Shown here one piece after another: positions 48,752-61,492 of a stretch of 64,000 bases of DNA (its first letter is position 1; each line of letters starts with the position of its first letter). Under the pieces are notes generated by a model. It was not told the DNA's origin. It did not search any database and saw only the letters and a list, made by a program, of their open reading frames with translations. The position numbers and the translations under genes were made by a program. Origin of the DNA: Cryphonectria parasitica EP155 (taxonomy: Eukaryota > Ascomycota > Sordariomycetes > Diaporthales > Cryphonectriaceae). The stretch covers positions 248,001 to 312,000 of the forward strand of contig NW_024468914.1 in the NCBI RefSeq assembly GCF_011745365.1. The letters are read 5' to 3'.

Positions 48752-49937
48752 CTACCCCCACCATCCTACGTCTCGCGGCCCTTGTGTTGGCAACGACTGC
48801 AACACCGGATCCAGAATGTCGGCGAGATCTTGGTCGGAAAGTTCAGACTGAATGCTCAGCCCAGGCGTGGCGTTCCACCTCAGGCCTGGCTTCCCGAGCA
48901 GGCCTCTCTCGCAGTGAGCCAGCACCGTCTCGAGCCCGTCCCCGTGCAGACCAGGCCGGTACAGAATCTCAAACTCGGGCTCGACCCAGCTCGGCTCGTC
49001 GGCCTTCCTCTCCAACGACCAGTACCTGAACATCCAGAGCGCGTGCAGCAGGTCGAGCTCGGGGCACATGATGGGCTTCACAGGCGCCTTGACGGTGAAC
49101 TTGCGGAGGAGTGGTGCCCGGCTGTAGAGGGCGTGCAGCTTCGTGCCGTGGCCTCCGTACACGTTCAGGTTATTCTTGCTCACCTCGATGACAATCTCCG
49201 AGAGGTAGCCCACTTGTACGTTCTGGACAAAAGTGCTAATCGACACTACAGGCAAGGGATCCGGGTTGACGGTCAGGACGGTCGGCCACCTGGTGAGCAC
49301 GCCCCCGTCAGAGTGATCCTTGAAAGCCCGCTGGAAGAACCGCCGCGTGGCCCTGTAGGCCTCACGGTTCACGAGCAGGATCTGTGGCACGTTGGCGTCC
49401 GCGCGGAACGAGAGGCTCTGCTGGGGCGGTCTGTCGCGAGGCGGATCTCGCAGGACGACATCAGTCGGATCGGGGTCCGTGGCTGCCTGCTCCCAGATCT
49501 GCAGGCGGATCTCCAGGGGGAGCAGCGAGAAGGGGTGGAAGATGGGGCTGGCGTCTAACCAGGCTTGGCGCTCACGCCGCCACTTTGCCCTGGCGGCGGC
49601 CTTGCGGGCCTTGTACTCGTCTGCGTTGCGGCTGATCTGCCAGAGGCGGAGGTCGTAGGCTGCGGCGCGCTCGGCGGCAACACGGGGGAGCACGTTGGGA
49701 GGGGTCCAGCAGGTGTAGTTTGGGGAGAGAGGCGCGCGGCCGAGGGTCCCGTCTGGCTTGCGGATGTAGGTGGCGGTTGGTCCGTTTCTCTTGAGGGACC
49801 ATGTCTTCTCGACGAAGGGGTTGGAGCTGGGGCAACATTTTGTGTGTGAGCGGAGGCTTCTCGTGCAAAGACTCGTGGCTGGTCGGTCGGGAGGAATGGT
49901 CTCAAACAAACCGTGGTTCAAACATATTGTTAGTCAT
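48752..49937 (-). CDS. 2EXR-domain protein
   Basis: Fungal-specific family of unknown function. The 2EXR motif 'FHPFSLLPLEIRLQIWEQA' is followed by 'ADANVPQILLVNREAYRATRRFF', the usual 'P.iL.vnrEar' block, and 'WFEPEFE'-like aromatic segments near the C-terminus (here 'PSWVEPEFEILYRPG'). The main exon runs 49826-48752. The open frame continues to 49921 but offers no ATG. A 26-nt first exon (49937-49912, reading MTNNMFEPR across the junction), a GTTTGT donor and a CCCCAG acceptor at 49827 restore the frame and give 366 aa. That 5' model is a proposal; an alternative upstream exon is possible. Convergent with RNA14. Confidence 0.78.
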
Positions 49938-52900
49938 GCCAAGATCTGTGGTCTCTTTTGAGGCCTTCTCGCCTGTGAACTGTTACAGTATTCATTTGGC
50001 TGCACTGCGCTGATTTTTTGGGAAGTCCGGTCGGGATGACAACATTGAAGGGTACTGGTGTTTTCGCCGCCCAGAGGGAGAGAACTTTATACCCCAAAGG
50101 GCGGAAGAAAACAAACAGGATGAGACATAAGAGGGGGCCCAGGGTATTTATTGTGCTGCCTACAGTGGTCCTTCTCGAACAGCGGGACCTGTCCGCCCAC
50201 AATCCAATCCCAATCCACGTATTTCACGCGCCTAGCCGCACAGCTGATGATCCCTGTCTCGTGTGCAGGACATTCGGCCATGCACCTCTGCTGCTGCTCA
50301 TATGCTGCGTAAACTTTGTTCCAGGCCCGCCCACAACATTTTCTTTTCTGAGCTGTTGCCTAAGAAGGGTCAGCAGATCTGCAAGGTGCTGCAAGTAAAT
50401 AAACTCCGCCGTGATCGAGCTCCTAAAATGAATCTGGAAGCACCACTTCTGCATGTGTCTCGTATGTGACAAAGGCCACCCTTACTTCTATTAGCGTATG
50501 CTGTGGCTGGCTGCTGGCACGACAACGGTTCGGACGGTGACCTGTTTGGAAAGATGACTTGTCTTGTCTCTGGACTTGGTTCCTTTTTTTCTTTTTTCCT
50601 CTCTCTTCCATGCTGAGACATGTCCTATTATTATTGATCGGCCTGACGCCTTTCTTGGGCTATTCGTCTCTTCATTCTCGTCTTCAACAACACCTCCGCT
50701 CCGACTCTGGCGGTTCAGCCTCGTCCGCAGCCTCGTCCAAGCGGGGCCGCGGGGCCTCGAGACATCTTTCAATGTAGAGCATCCCACAGTATTACCAGCT
50801 TGTTGGTCCACCATCCACGCATTCCTTGTTTAATCATGTCTTTAGAGACATTCACCTCCTGCCTTTTCTACCTCGCATCGTCGAGACATTACCCTCCCTC
50901 AATACAGGAACTTCTGGCTTTCTGCTTTGTCGCCGCTGCCAGAGCTTTCTTGCAGAATTTTCATGTCTAGCACACCAAGCAGCGCCTACCAGCCAGGTAT
51001 CAACACTGTTGATGTTTTCCCCCTCTTGGGCTGCAATCATCGTTGTTCTTCTTGAAAGCACATTCGACGAATGCCTAAGCCTGATGTGCGCTATTCCTTG
51101 CTGCAAAGATAACATAGCTGTCCATCGGGCTCACTTCTTGATGACCCATGTGCCAACTTGTCTGATTTTATTATTGATTCGATTTTAGCACGTTGGTTTC
51201 GGTGGTCACGGGTCTGCAGAGCCTGCGTCAGCCTCGTGTGTGCTCGGTTGGCCCGTTCAACAAGGCAGGAGAATCTCTAGAAGCTTACCTGGGAGACGAC
51301 AACCGGAATCTCCAGTAGGAGCGGAGGAGGTCTGTCATCGATGTGCCCTCAAACATCCTGATGATCTCGTCGCCTCTCAACACTGACTTAAATGCTGGTT
51401 GGGTGGGAAGGTCGACCACCAAGAGAGCTGGTAAAACGATAGTTCACTTTCCACAATGTGACCATTTCATGAATGCATTTCTGGCACTATCTATGCAGGG
51501 TTATAAGACAGTAGATTTTCAAGGGTGTTACAGGTTCATTGTGCAAATAAGGTGTCAGGTGCAGCAGATTGATGAAGATCATCTGGGCCTGAGTATATGG
51601 GTAAACTAATGCGGGCGACGAAGTCTAGGCTAGCGATGCCGTCAAAGCAGCAAAACAAATATTTAGTAGTCTCCAGAACTGTGAGGTCTCTGTTTTGCCT
51701 TCTTTGCAATCTTCGCGAGTCTTAGATTTTGCAGCTCATAGCTGCTCCTTGTAATTACACCCTCATACTCCAACCTTGTCTATCTTCCAAGGCCCGAGCA
51801 TCTGCTGTCCCTTCACATATCTATACTCATCCAGAGCCACCAGCGCTGGTAAAATCGGGGCCAGATCTACACAGAAGATCCTTCAAAGTTCCCTAACTAT
51901 CCAGACTCCCCTCTTCCAGCTCACCCTGAGCCAACTAATTCAATGATTCACTCCTCTCTTGCCTTTCGCGGTATCTGGATGTTGAGGAATCCCAACAATG
52001 ATACAGCATTTGTATGTCCATCCTTCACATGAAGAATAGGCTTGCAGGGACACTTGAGTGGATTCTCTATTCTTGAGTCCTAAAGAAAATAGAACAATGG
52101 AGTCTCACAGCCTTGATTAAGTAGGTTGTCCTGAGGATGTTGATTCGTACATGCTTTACCGTCCTCCTACCGTAGTCTGCCCTCCACAATAGAGAGCTTC
52201 GGCACGGAAGATTAGATTGAGGAGGTGTGATGAACAGTTTCCTCAACACAAGTCACTGTTTTGTGAATTCATAGCAAGTCTCGTGATCCCTTGCTCACCA
52301 CAATATCCCTTCTTACTCTCTCTCATAGAAAGCACTGTCCCGTCCAGAGTCTTCCAGCAACCCAACAGATAGAGAGTCAGAGCCTTTCAATCACCCTTGA
52401 ATTGGACCCACTGCCTTCACTTGAGCATTGTGATCTATCGTTCATCGAAGAGAGCATTGCTATTTAATGCTGCCTCCCAAGAGCCTCTGAATCAGCCCGC
52501 ACCTTGCCTCTCTTTTTCTTCCACAACCACCCCTTGAAGTACCCATACCCATCCATACTGGGCTCCTTTTGTCCCCCTCCTCTGTCTTTCCAATCTTAAC
52601 TGAACGGAACAGCCGCCTCCCACCCGTCTACTCAACTTGAAAGAAACCACCATCCAGCCTCTTGTCTTCTCTCTACACCAGCCTTGAGAACATCGCTACG
52701 GTTCGCCTTGACGCAGCAGCTTGGACCCTCAAACGCAAGCATCAACCCCACAGCAGGTACGTTTCTCCCAGAGTAAGGCCATATCCCAGATCCGGCGTGG
52801 TACCTCAGCAGCCTGCCTCACCAGACCCTTCTCTTTCATCTTCAGCCCCCGCCTCATTAAGTCGAAAACAACACGCCCGGTCCCCAAGATACCCTCTGCC

Positions 52901-53875
52901 CCGGTAGTCGCACACTCTCGTGTTTTTCAGCACATGACCAATAGCCTTCCAATTAGCTCACACGCACACGATTTATTTTCTTCCGTCCTCTGATCCCCAC
53001 ACAGAATCGTCAAGGTCGATCCCGTCTCGACTGTTCTTTCCTCCCCGAGCCTCAACAGCTTCCGTCTGGTGCCTTCCCACGTACCTCACACCTTCCCTCC
53101 TTTCTCAACACGCTTAACTTTGCCTCGAGGAACGGTGACTACCATCTTTTCCTGGGTACCTTCAGACAGTTCATCGAATTTTCTCTTCACCTGCCCATTG
53201 TTGACAATCAATCCCACCTCTCTTTACCCTTCCCCATCCATCTACACAGCCCATTCATCCCAGGCAGCCATTGTTGACCAACAAATCCAAGCCATCTACA
53301 GAGTCACTGGTGATTCAGTCAATACCAGCACAGGCACAGGTATGTTTCTAGCATCTTCCCCAATCTGCGCAGACTTTCCTTGGATGCCTTTATCATAATG
53401 CTCAGCTGCCCAGGTGGACTTGATCCTACCAGTTTCCAGCATCTACCTACTCCATCCTCTGATTGTAATGATTTCTTGACGAGTCCACCTCCATATCAAT
53501 GCCCCTTGCAACTCGCCAGCTTGCTGACAGCGTCCAGACAACACAACACACACAGAACTTGGAGAACACTTTTCTCATCAATTAAAGTAAGTCAACATTC
53601 TTTTCTATACTCATCCTAATGTTTTCCGATTTTTCCTCCCATATTCATCTTCTGCACCAAAAAGTCTCAGGCTAGTCTGGAGCCATAGCCACCAGATTGA
53701 TCCTGCCTGACCAGTCTTCCTCCTTCTCGCACCTTCTCTTCAGCTTCACCTAGCGGAATCAACTGCTATGTGGTGCACCACATATCCTTCTTTCCTCCCA
53801 TCTTTTTCAATCGACCCCACATTTTTCAGCAGCGTCTTTCCAGACTGTAGTTTCATTTCTCCCTTTCTCTCTGTT

Positions 53876-53898
53876 ACACACACACACACACACACACA
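53876..53898. repeat. (AC)n dinucleotide repeat
   Basis: About 11.5 AC units in the pyrimidine-rich leader region before the Argonaute gene. Confidence 0.9.
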
Positions 53899-53968
53899 AA
53901 ATCGCGTTTCCCTTTCTACCTCATCAGCAAGCCCGTCCAGAGTAAAATCATCTTCCCTCTTGACACTG

Positions 53969-54391
53969 GTAAGCTTGAAGCTTGACCTTTCTCCTTTACT
54001 GCACTCTCAGCCAGATTTACTCAGCACCTCAGCCCTTCCCAATAACCTGATCAGATCTTCCATGAAAGTCCCTCCATCTGGTCAAGGCTTAGCTGGGATG
54101 CAAGGCACTTCGACGTTCCCACACTTCCAAAGAGACATCACACACCTGCACAAACAATTGCCAACCCACAAGCCGAAACAAACACCAACAGTGTTTGTTT
54201 CTATGTCTTGGGCCATCCCCTTGCAATACTTGATCAGGATCGAAACCAAGTCTGCCTCGTCTTGTCCCTGCCCTGCCCTCTCTTCTTCTCTCAGACTCAT
54301 CCCGACCCACAAAGCCCTTCAGCATCGCAACGTTGAGGCGGCAGCTTTCTGAGACACGAAGAGGCCTGTAATCCACTAACATCATTCCCAG
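53969..54391 (+). other. Candidate 5'-UTR intron of the Argonaute gene
   Basis: A branch-site match CTAAC (54376-54380) lies 11 nt before TTCCCAG (ends 54391), 22 nt upstream of the ATG at 54413. The nearest strong upstream donor is GTAAGC at 53969, giving about 423 nt. The donor choice is uncertain; the 3' splice site is the better supported end. Confidence 0.4.
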
Positions 54392-54412
54392 ACACTACAG
54401 GCAACAGCCAAA

Positions 54413-57400
54413 ATGTCTCGTTACTTGAGTGCCCCGTCTTTCGACGGTCCTTCTGATACCCGTTCTCGCAGCGGCTCTCAGCGCTCCACAGGCTCGCAAT
54501 CTCAGCAGTCTCCTCCTCGTGGTGGAGGTTCCCAGGCCAGTGGCAGCACACGACCGCCTAGCAATGCAGGAGCTTCTTCTGGACCTATGGGTTACCCTCC
54601 TGCTCTCGGATATGACCCTGCCCGCGACGAGCCCGAGCTCTCGACTGCGGAGCAGCACCGTCTGCGTGTTAACAAGCGAGTTGATCTTCCTCCTGAGGCT
54701 TTCCCTCACGTAAGTTCCCAGGTTCATTCAGTATCGATGGCGCAGTCTGACTAACTTTCCTTCTTCTTGCTTCTCCAGTCTGGTGAGATGCACCCTTTTG
54801 CGCAGCGACCCCAGCTAGGTACCCTAGGCAAGAAAGTCCAATTGCGTGTGAACCAGTTCCGGCTGGTAGGCGTGCCAGCCTTCGACATCTATCAATACGA
54901 TGTAAGTTGAAGCCATTCTGGTGTCAGTCTGTATGTAGGTTTCGGAGTCCTAACCTCCCCCTTTAGGTGTCCGTCACGCCGGAGCCCAAGAAGGCAGCCT
55001 TTTGTAACGCCGTGTGGAACACTCGACTTGCTCAGGAGCACATTCGGAAGGCGGGCCCTCATCCCTGGATCTTTGACGGCCAGAAGATTGCGTGGTCGCG
55101 CAACCCTTCTCCAGAGATCCGAATCCAGATCAACATGGATGAGGAGCGCGGCCGGGCCCCAAAGGCTGGCCGGACCCCAGATGTGGTCTACCTTGTCGTC
55201 AAGCGTACGACCACGGTGCGTCTGGACGCCCTTCGTGCCTATCTCAAGGGACAGATGGGCTGGGATGACCACGTTCTGGAGTGCCTGAACTTCCTGGATC
55301 ACCTTTTCCGCGAGTGGCCCCGCCAGAACCTGGTTGCCATAAAGCGAAACTTCTACTCCGACGATGCCCCCGAGCGATACCTATTAGACGATACTCACCG
55401 GCATATTGAAGCAATAAAGGGTATATATGCCTCCATCCGTACTAACTCGTCCATCAGATCCGGAGGAATGGGCCTGGGTATCAACGTCGACGTTGCCAAT
55501 ACTGCCTTCTGGAGTGGCGGCGCAACTTTCCTCGAGCTTTGCACGGCATACCTGAGATCTTCCCGCCGCGAGTACATCCAGCTGCGCGATTACGATCTCG
55601 GCAAAGCCCTGGCGCCGGTGGAGTACCCCAACGGTCAGCTCGGCCAGTCGCCCATGTGGAAGATGCTTCGGCGCATGTCGAAGCTGTCATTCTCTGTCAA
55701 ACACCGTGGCAAGATGAACGACGTCAAGCCGTATAAGATCAAGGGCTTCGTTTGGGATCTGAAGAAGTTCCCGCAGGGCGCGAATGCCCGCAACTACAAG
55801 TTTGAGAAGGACGGACAGTCAATCTCCGTTGAAGAGTACTTCCGGCAGCGCTACGATATCAAGCTCAAGGCCTGGTACATGCCGCTAATCGAGACCACCC
55901 GTGACGGGGTTTTCCCCATGGAAACCATTACCATTGACAAGTTCCAACGATATAACTTCAAGCTTGATGGCGAGCAGACGTCCAAGATGATCAAGTTCGC
56001 AGTTACCAAGCCTCCTGTGCGCCAGTCTGGTGTTATGAACTGCGTCAAGACTCTCCGGTGGCGCGAAGACCCGTATCTCAAATCCTTTGGTATCCAGATC
56101 AAGGGTGAGATGGAAGCCATCGAGGCGCGGGTATTGCCAAACCCGGTGATTCAGTTTGCCAAGTCGTCAACGGATCCCTCCACATCTGGACGCTGGGACT
56201 TGCGAAATCAGATCTTCACGATGCCCAACCCGCGCCCGCTCAATGCCTGGGCTGTGGTCATCGTGAATAACTGCGTTCAGGAGCCGAGCGTTAAGAATTT
56301 CATCAGCACGTTTGTGAAAGTTTATCGCGGTCACGGTGGCAAGGTCACAACCCCCTTTCCTCCTATTAAGCCTCTGAAGTTGGTTCGCACTGAGGAGACA
56401 GGCAACATGATGGTGGATATCTACAACTCGGTCGGACGCCAGTTCCAGCAGTCCCCGGATCTGATCTTCTACATTATGCCGAGCAAGGACATTGTTGCCT
56501 ACGAGCGGCTCAAGAAGAGCATGGATGTTCGTGTTGGGACTCTATCTCAGATCGTGCTGGCGCCACACGTGATGAAGGCGGCTCCGCAGTACTGCTCGAA
56601 TGTGGCGACCAAGGTCAATGCCAAACTTGGTGGCTACACCTCGAAGCTGAAGGAGGGCGGGTTTTTCAAGGTCCCCACTATGATCCTCGGCGCCGATATT
56701 TCCCACGGTTCATTCGGCCAGACGGGTAATCTGCAAGCATCCCTGGCCGCCATCACCATGTCTATGGATCCAGACGCCATCACGTATGCGGCCGGCTGTG
56801 AGACGAATGGCTACCGGGTTGAGATCATGACCAAGGATACTGTTCGGCGAATCCTGCCACCCATGGTAACCCGCTGGTGCCAAAAGATGCGGACTGCCCC
56901 GCAGCATGTCTTCTACTTCCGTGATGGCGTGTCGGAAGGCGAGTTTCAACAGGTCCTCGACTACGAGATCCAGGAGGTCCGTAGTATCCTGCAGGAGGTT
57001 GGTCAGCGGAACCCCAAGATCACAGTGATCGTGGGTACAAAGCGGCACCACATCCGATTTTTCCCCATCAAAGGCAGCGACGGTGACCGTAATGGTAACC
57101 CTTTCCCCGGCACAGTGGTCGAGCGCGAGGTTACCCACCCCTTTCACTACGACTTCTACCTCAACTCCCACGTCGCCATTCAGGGTACCGCCCGGCCCGT
57201 TCACTATCAAGTTCTTGTCGACGAGGTTGGCATGCCTGTCGACGCACTGCAGCGCATGATCTACCATCAGTGCTACCAGTACGTCCGCTCGACCACACCA
57301 GTCTCTCTTCACCCCGCAATCTACTACGCCCATCTGGCCGCCGCCCGCGGTCGGGCTCACGAGGACATCGACGCGTCAGAGAAGGATCCTCAGAACAGAC

Positions 57401-57561
57401 TGGAGGAGATGCGTCTGCCGCTCGCGAAGCACGACAACAAGTCTGTTAACAGCAGCAAGAAACTCGAGAAAGCCCCATACCTTATGGAAATCGGTGCCGA
57501 CAAGAAGCTTGCCCGGGCCGACAACATCAACTTCTTCAAGGGCACCATGTGGTTTGTCTGA
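54413..57561 (+). CDS. Argonaute (RNA silencing slicer)
   Basis: Three exons: 54413-54709, 54779-54901 and 54967-57561. They give 1005 codons (1004 aa). A Ser/Gly/Gln-rich N-terminal arm (about 1-75) is followed by the N domain and L1 ('QLRVNQFRLVGVPAFDIYQYDV', 'LNFLDHLFREWPRQNLVAIKRNFY'), then the PAZ region (about 340-460), MID and PIWI. The PIWI tetrad is complete: Asp717 in GADISHG, Glu759 in YRVEIM, Asp793 in FYFRDGVSEGEF and His929 in YYAHLAA. The spacing matches human AGO2, so slicer activity is likely. GADISHG departs from the usual ADV(T/S)HP. The protein would bind small RNAs for quelling, meiotic silencing or milRNA pathways. It looks closer to the SMS-2-type than the QDE-2-type clade, but this is a weak impression. 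No Dicer or RdRP gene adjoins it. Confidence 0.96.
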
Positions 57562-59468
57562 GACCACCGGCCAGCGAATGGTGGCCTTCAGCTCAAACTC
57601 CACACCGCACGGTCACTTTGGGGTGCGCTTTGGAGTTTTTATGTCAGTCAAGGTCGAAGTCTTTCTTTCACTTGTTTTTGTTTTCTTTGGCAGGGGGAAT
57701 GCGATGGCAGGACGCGAACAATGCGAGCTTCACGGTTACTAGTGACAGCATTGCCATGACATCGCAATGAAGATACTCGATAGGCGTTGAAGTAATCGTG
57801 AAGCCTTGTAAAAGGTTCCAGTGCCTTTTTAGAGGATGATCATAGGCAGACAGCATAGAATTGATACGCAATTTTTTGAAACCCATGGCACAACATAAAT
57901 AAGCCGGACGAAAAGGGCAGTGCGTTCACTAGCTTGGTTCTATGGGCAGTATTTCAGTCTATAAGTAGAGTGCTTACGAGCACGGAAGGATTTTTAAAGG
58001 TCATACTGATTCCATTGGGTCACAGAAACATGAGAAGCTGCGCTCCGAAGACGCATCTTTGAGCCCGTCACGCTATGTTGCACATCTTCCTCGCATGGCT
58101 GCAAGAGGGGCCGGACATGGAGGAACAGGAATGAAAAAGCCGATATGACTAGCCTGGCTCAACCAAATTGAGGTTCAAGGTCAAGAAGCCGTATCCACCA
58201 AACAAACTTCTGGAACGATGTCTGTCTACAGATAAGATCTTAATGGGGACCGGGGTGGGGGGGAGGGAAAGAGATGCAACAGATTCACAAGGCAGCAGGG
58301 TATATACGCATATTCATAGCTGGATACCTAACATACTCTGTTTACAAGTCATCGGAAGGTAGAGACGTGGCGGTGAGAGAAAGAAAAGAAGATGGCAATA
58401 GGTAACGGCGGATGCAGTGACAAGTACAGGCGGCTTTCAGCATTGATGAGGTAGGTAAGGGCATACGGATAGAATGAATTATTCTGTCATCCGTAAGTGA
58501 GTAATTCACGACCATGGATGGACTTTTCGACAGCCACCGCCTTATTACCATACGACAGGACGGATAATCACGAAGGGGATGAGAAGGAAGGGGGGGGGGG
58601 AGATACCGTTGTGGGAGCCGAAAGACAAGTTCGTCAAGACGATAGCTGAGGCGGGTGGATATTGACAGTGGACCTTCAGGCATCTTTCTAATCCATGGCG
58701 ATAGTCACAGCCTCGATCGTGGCTGTCCAGCAACGAGATCTTCACTCGAATCCCACCCGCCAAAACGGCCAGGCCCGGGGGCCAGGGGGGGGGGAGGGCA
58801 TCAATCATAGAGTAACAACCAATCAAATCCCGGCACGAGACTGAAAAGGGAAAGGGGGGTGTGTGTGCAGGACGGCGGCCGCGTCAGGCATCAAAATCCA
58901 CGCATGAGGCAACTAAATTTTCCGCCCCTCTGCCCGTCTCAGGCACCTATTTCCTCGCTGACCCACCAGGCCAGCGATGGATGCGAGGCTGATAGATGAC
59001 GGCTGCTTCCTACGGGGAAAGCTTATTGTCATGCACGCCCTAGATCTGCAACAAGATGAGATTTGGGATTGATTTTCCCGCGCGGGCCCTGGTGAGACGC
59101 CTAGTGTCAGCTGGGGATGGGTCCTTGCGGGTGACTGCGCCCACCACGCAATGCGAGCTAAACGAGAAGGTCGCGACGAGCACGAGAACGAATGATATTG
59201 GATAGATTCCAATTCAGTGATGAGATTGGGACTGTGGTGGGATGGGATTCGATGGAGGCCCCAACGGTGTCGACCATGTTTGGAGCCTGAAGAGCGCAAG
59301 TATAAAGAAACTGAGATGGTCTCGTGTAATCAGAGCCTGGAGGAAAGTCTTTCTGCATAACCCTTCTTCTTCCTCCTCCTCCTTCTTCCTCTCCATCCTT
59401 CAAGACAGACAGATACGGCATCTGACTACATCAACGCATCTCCCTCCCAAACGTCAGCAACGGCCAAC
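57562..59468. other. Intergenic region (Argonaute 3' / DUF7702 5')
   Basis: 1.9 kb without a supported gene. Contains G x11 (58590-58600) and G x10 (58785-58794). It should hold the Argonaute 3' UTR and the promoter of the DUF7702 gene. Confidence 0.5.
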
Positions 59469-60465
59469 ATGACGAGTTCAGTTGTGGGATACGCAGCCGC
59501 TGTGCTGACCATTTACCTCGTTCTTCTGGGCCCAGCAATCTACTGCTTTGCCAGGCACGGCGTCAAGCACCAGATCTGGGTCGGCTGGCTCTACTTTATC
59601 CTCTTCTGTCTTTTGCGCATCATCGGCAGCGCGATGGAGATTTCGAGTCCTGATAGTATCGCCGCGGCCATCATTAGCAGTGTTGGTCTGTCGCCATTGA
59701 CCATTTCTCTATTTGGCATACTGCACGAGGCGTAAGTTTTCTGTCTTTTTTTTCTTCTTGCTTTCTTCTCTTTCTCTCTCTTCCACTTCTCCTTCTCCCT
59801 CTCCCCAAAGAAATTCACAATGGCCCCCAATTTTCGACCTGATCAATTCACAATTCCCTCACTAAACTATACTTTTCAATGAACCGTACAGCCGCTTCTA
59901 CCTCCTCTCCCTCCACGACGCCCCCGAGGCTAGAAAAATCGAGAACATTATCGTCCTGTTCTTCCACATCACGGTTGTCACCGCTGTTGCCCTCATCGCA
60001 ACTGGTGCCTCGGGCCTCAGCTCCGCCGCCGCCCGCGCCGACCCCACCAAGCTCGCCAAGGACTGGAAACTCGCCGGCGCGGGCGGCGTCATCCTCCTCC
60101 TGACCGTCGCTGCGGTTGCCGCGGGCGCCATCTTCACCATTCTCACCACCTCCTCCGGCACAACCGGCAGCGGGAGGCAGCAGCAGCAGCAGCAGCAGCA
60201 GCAGGCCCGCCGGCTAGCACTGGCCATCGCGGTCGCGGCGCCTGTGTTGTCAGTGCGGCTGATTGGGACCGTGGTGTATTACTTTGGGAAGAACACGGAT
60301 ATGAACCCGGTCACTGGGCTGCTTGGGGTCAAGGTTGGGTTATATCTGGTGCCGGAGGTCATTACGGCTGTGCTGGTGCTGGCCGGCGGGCTGGCGAGCA
60401 GGAGTGTGAAGGTGAGGGCTGCGGAGGGGGAGCCGTATAAGATGGGCGGCCGGAGCAGGTATTAG
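59469..60465 (+). CDS. DUF7702-type multi-pass membrane protein
   Basis: Two exons, 59469-59731 and 59892-60465, give 279 codons (278 aa). About seven hydrophobic helices are seen, starting 'GYAAAVLTIYLVLLGPAIYCFARHG', then 'WVGWLYFILFCLLRIIGSAMEI' and 'SSVGLSPLTISLFGILHEARFYL'. The RHG...G.lyf..f...Riig.a pattern and 'GLSPL' are typical of this fungal membrane family (DUF7702), whose function is unknown. A Gln9 run encoded by CAG repeats (about 60180-60205) sits in a hydrophilic loop between helices, unusual for a small membrane protein. The C-terminus is short and basic. It lies upstream of and codirectional with the MFS gene, about 1 kb apart. Confidence 0.82.
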
Positions 60466-61492
60466 TTGGACAGATAACAACAGGCCTTTGGCTGTTGTTT
60501 GTTTCTCCTGTTGTTTTGTGTCTTTTTGTGTTTTCCAACCACACGTTCTGTTTTCATACGTCGTTTGCAAAGATTGGGTGGGATGTGGATGGGGAATATG
60601 GTCAACGATACCTTTGGATAGCAACTTGAGTTTGGGAGCTACGGTCAAGTAGCTATGGGACAGGTCGCGTACATCCTGATTTGTTTTCAGAGGGATTGAT
60701 GCAATTTGGGCAGGTTTCTTTTGATAGACAAGAGTTAAATGAAAGTAGAAGGAGTTCTGGTTTTTCTTGTTGACCAAGTTCTGTCCTCCTTCTTGAATGA
60801 CATTGGAGCAAAGCCAGAAACCACGTCAATCTCTAGTTAAGAGATCATACAAATAATTACCTGATGATAATGATTATGATGACGATGACAATCAACTGGT
60901 TGCGTCTAGCACTGAAGTTTTCAGCAGATAGGGAGGAGGGATTTCTTGTCACAATTACTCGCAACCACTATGTTACTCCAATACTTGCCCAATAGTAGTA
61001 AACACCAAAATTGTCAGCGTCATCCAATGCTGGGCGAGTAAGGCTGTGTAACATGGTGCCAAGCAACCATCAGCAGAACCCCGCATTATTGCTCCCACAC
61101 GGAATCGACTGTACACGCGCTTGTCCCCATCAAATGGGGACCCGAGGCTTGCCCAGAGATTCTTGACGAGCTGAGAGGGGAACCTTAATACATGGGCTTA
61201 TGGACTAGAATTACGATTTACCCCGCGCGTCGGAAGGAGATGCTTGGCTTGTTAGCCAGCTTTCCATGGCGTGTGTGTGGCCCAAGAGATTTCGATGAAC
61301 TGAACCGAGGTCAGAGGGTGCTGTTCCCTTGACCTACAACACAGTCTTGTCCTTCCTACATTAATAATTCAATGGGTTGACTCAAGGTTCTCAAAGCACG
61401 GCTGACGCTTTTTCTCGTTCATCCTTTACTCATATTATTACTCAAGAGCACCGTCTGTCGAGGTCATCAAGTGACAAACAAGTTGGGACAAG
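60466..61492. other. Intergenic region upstream of the MFS transporter
   Basis: 1.0 kb without a gene. HGATAR matches occur at 60472-60477 (AGATAA), 60865-60870 (TGATAA) and 60926-60931 (AGATAG). The last two lie in the likely promoter of the transporter. Confidence 0.5.

Larger units (their letters stand above)
49938..54412. other. 4.5-kb region upstream of Argonaute, probably including a long spliced 5' leader
   Basis: No protein-coding gene is recognised. From about 52.5 kb the + strand is strongly pyrimidine-rich and carries good donors (GTACGT 52757, GTATGT 53340, GTAAGT 53587, GTAAGC 53969) and acceptors (ACACAG ending 53004, GCCCAG ending 53413, TTCCCAG ending 54391). This fits a multi-intron 5' UTR or a spliced non-coding RNA. 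(AC)n lies at 53876-53898. The part 49.9-52.5 kb shows nothing definite. Confidence 0.45.

Noticed and set aside
53768..54352. 194-codon + strand frame before the Argonaute ATG
   Set aside because: It includes an (AC)n repeat read as His-Thr, overlaps the predicted leader intron and shows no protein-like conservation pattern.
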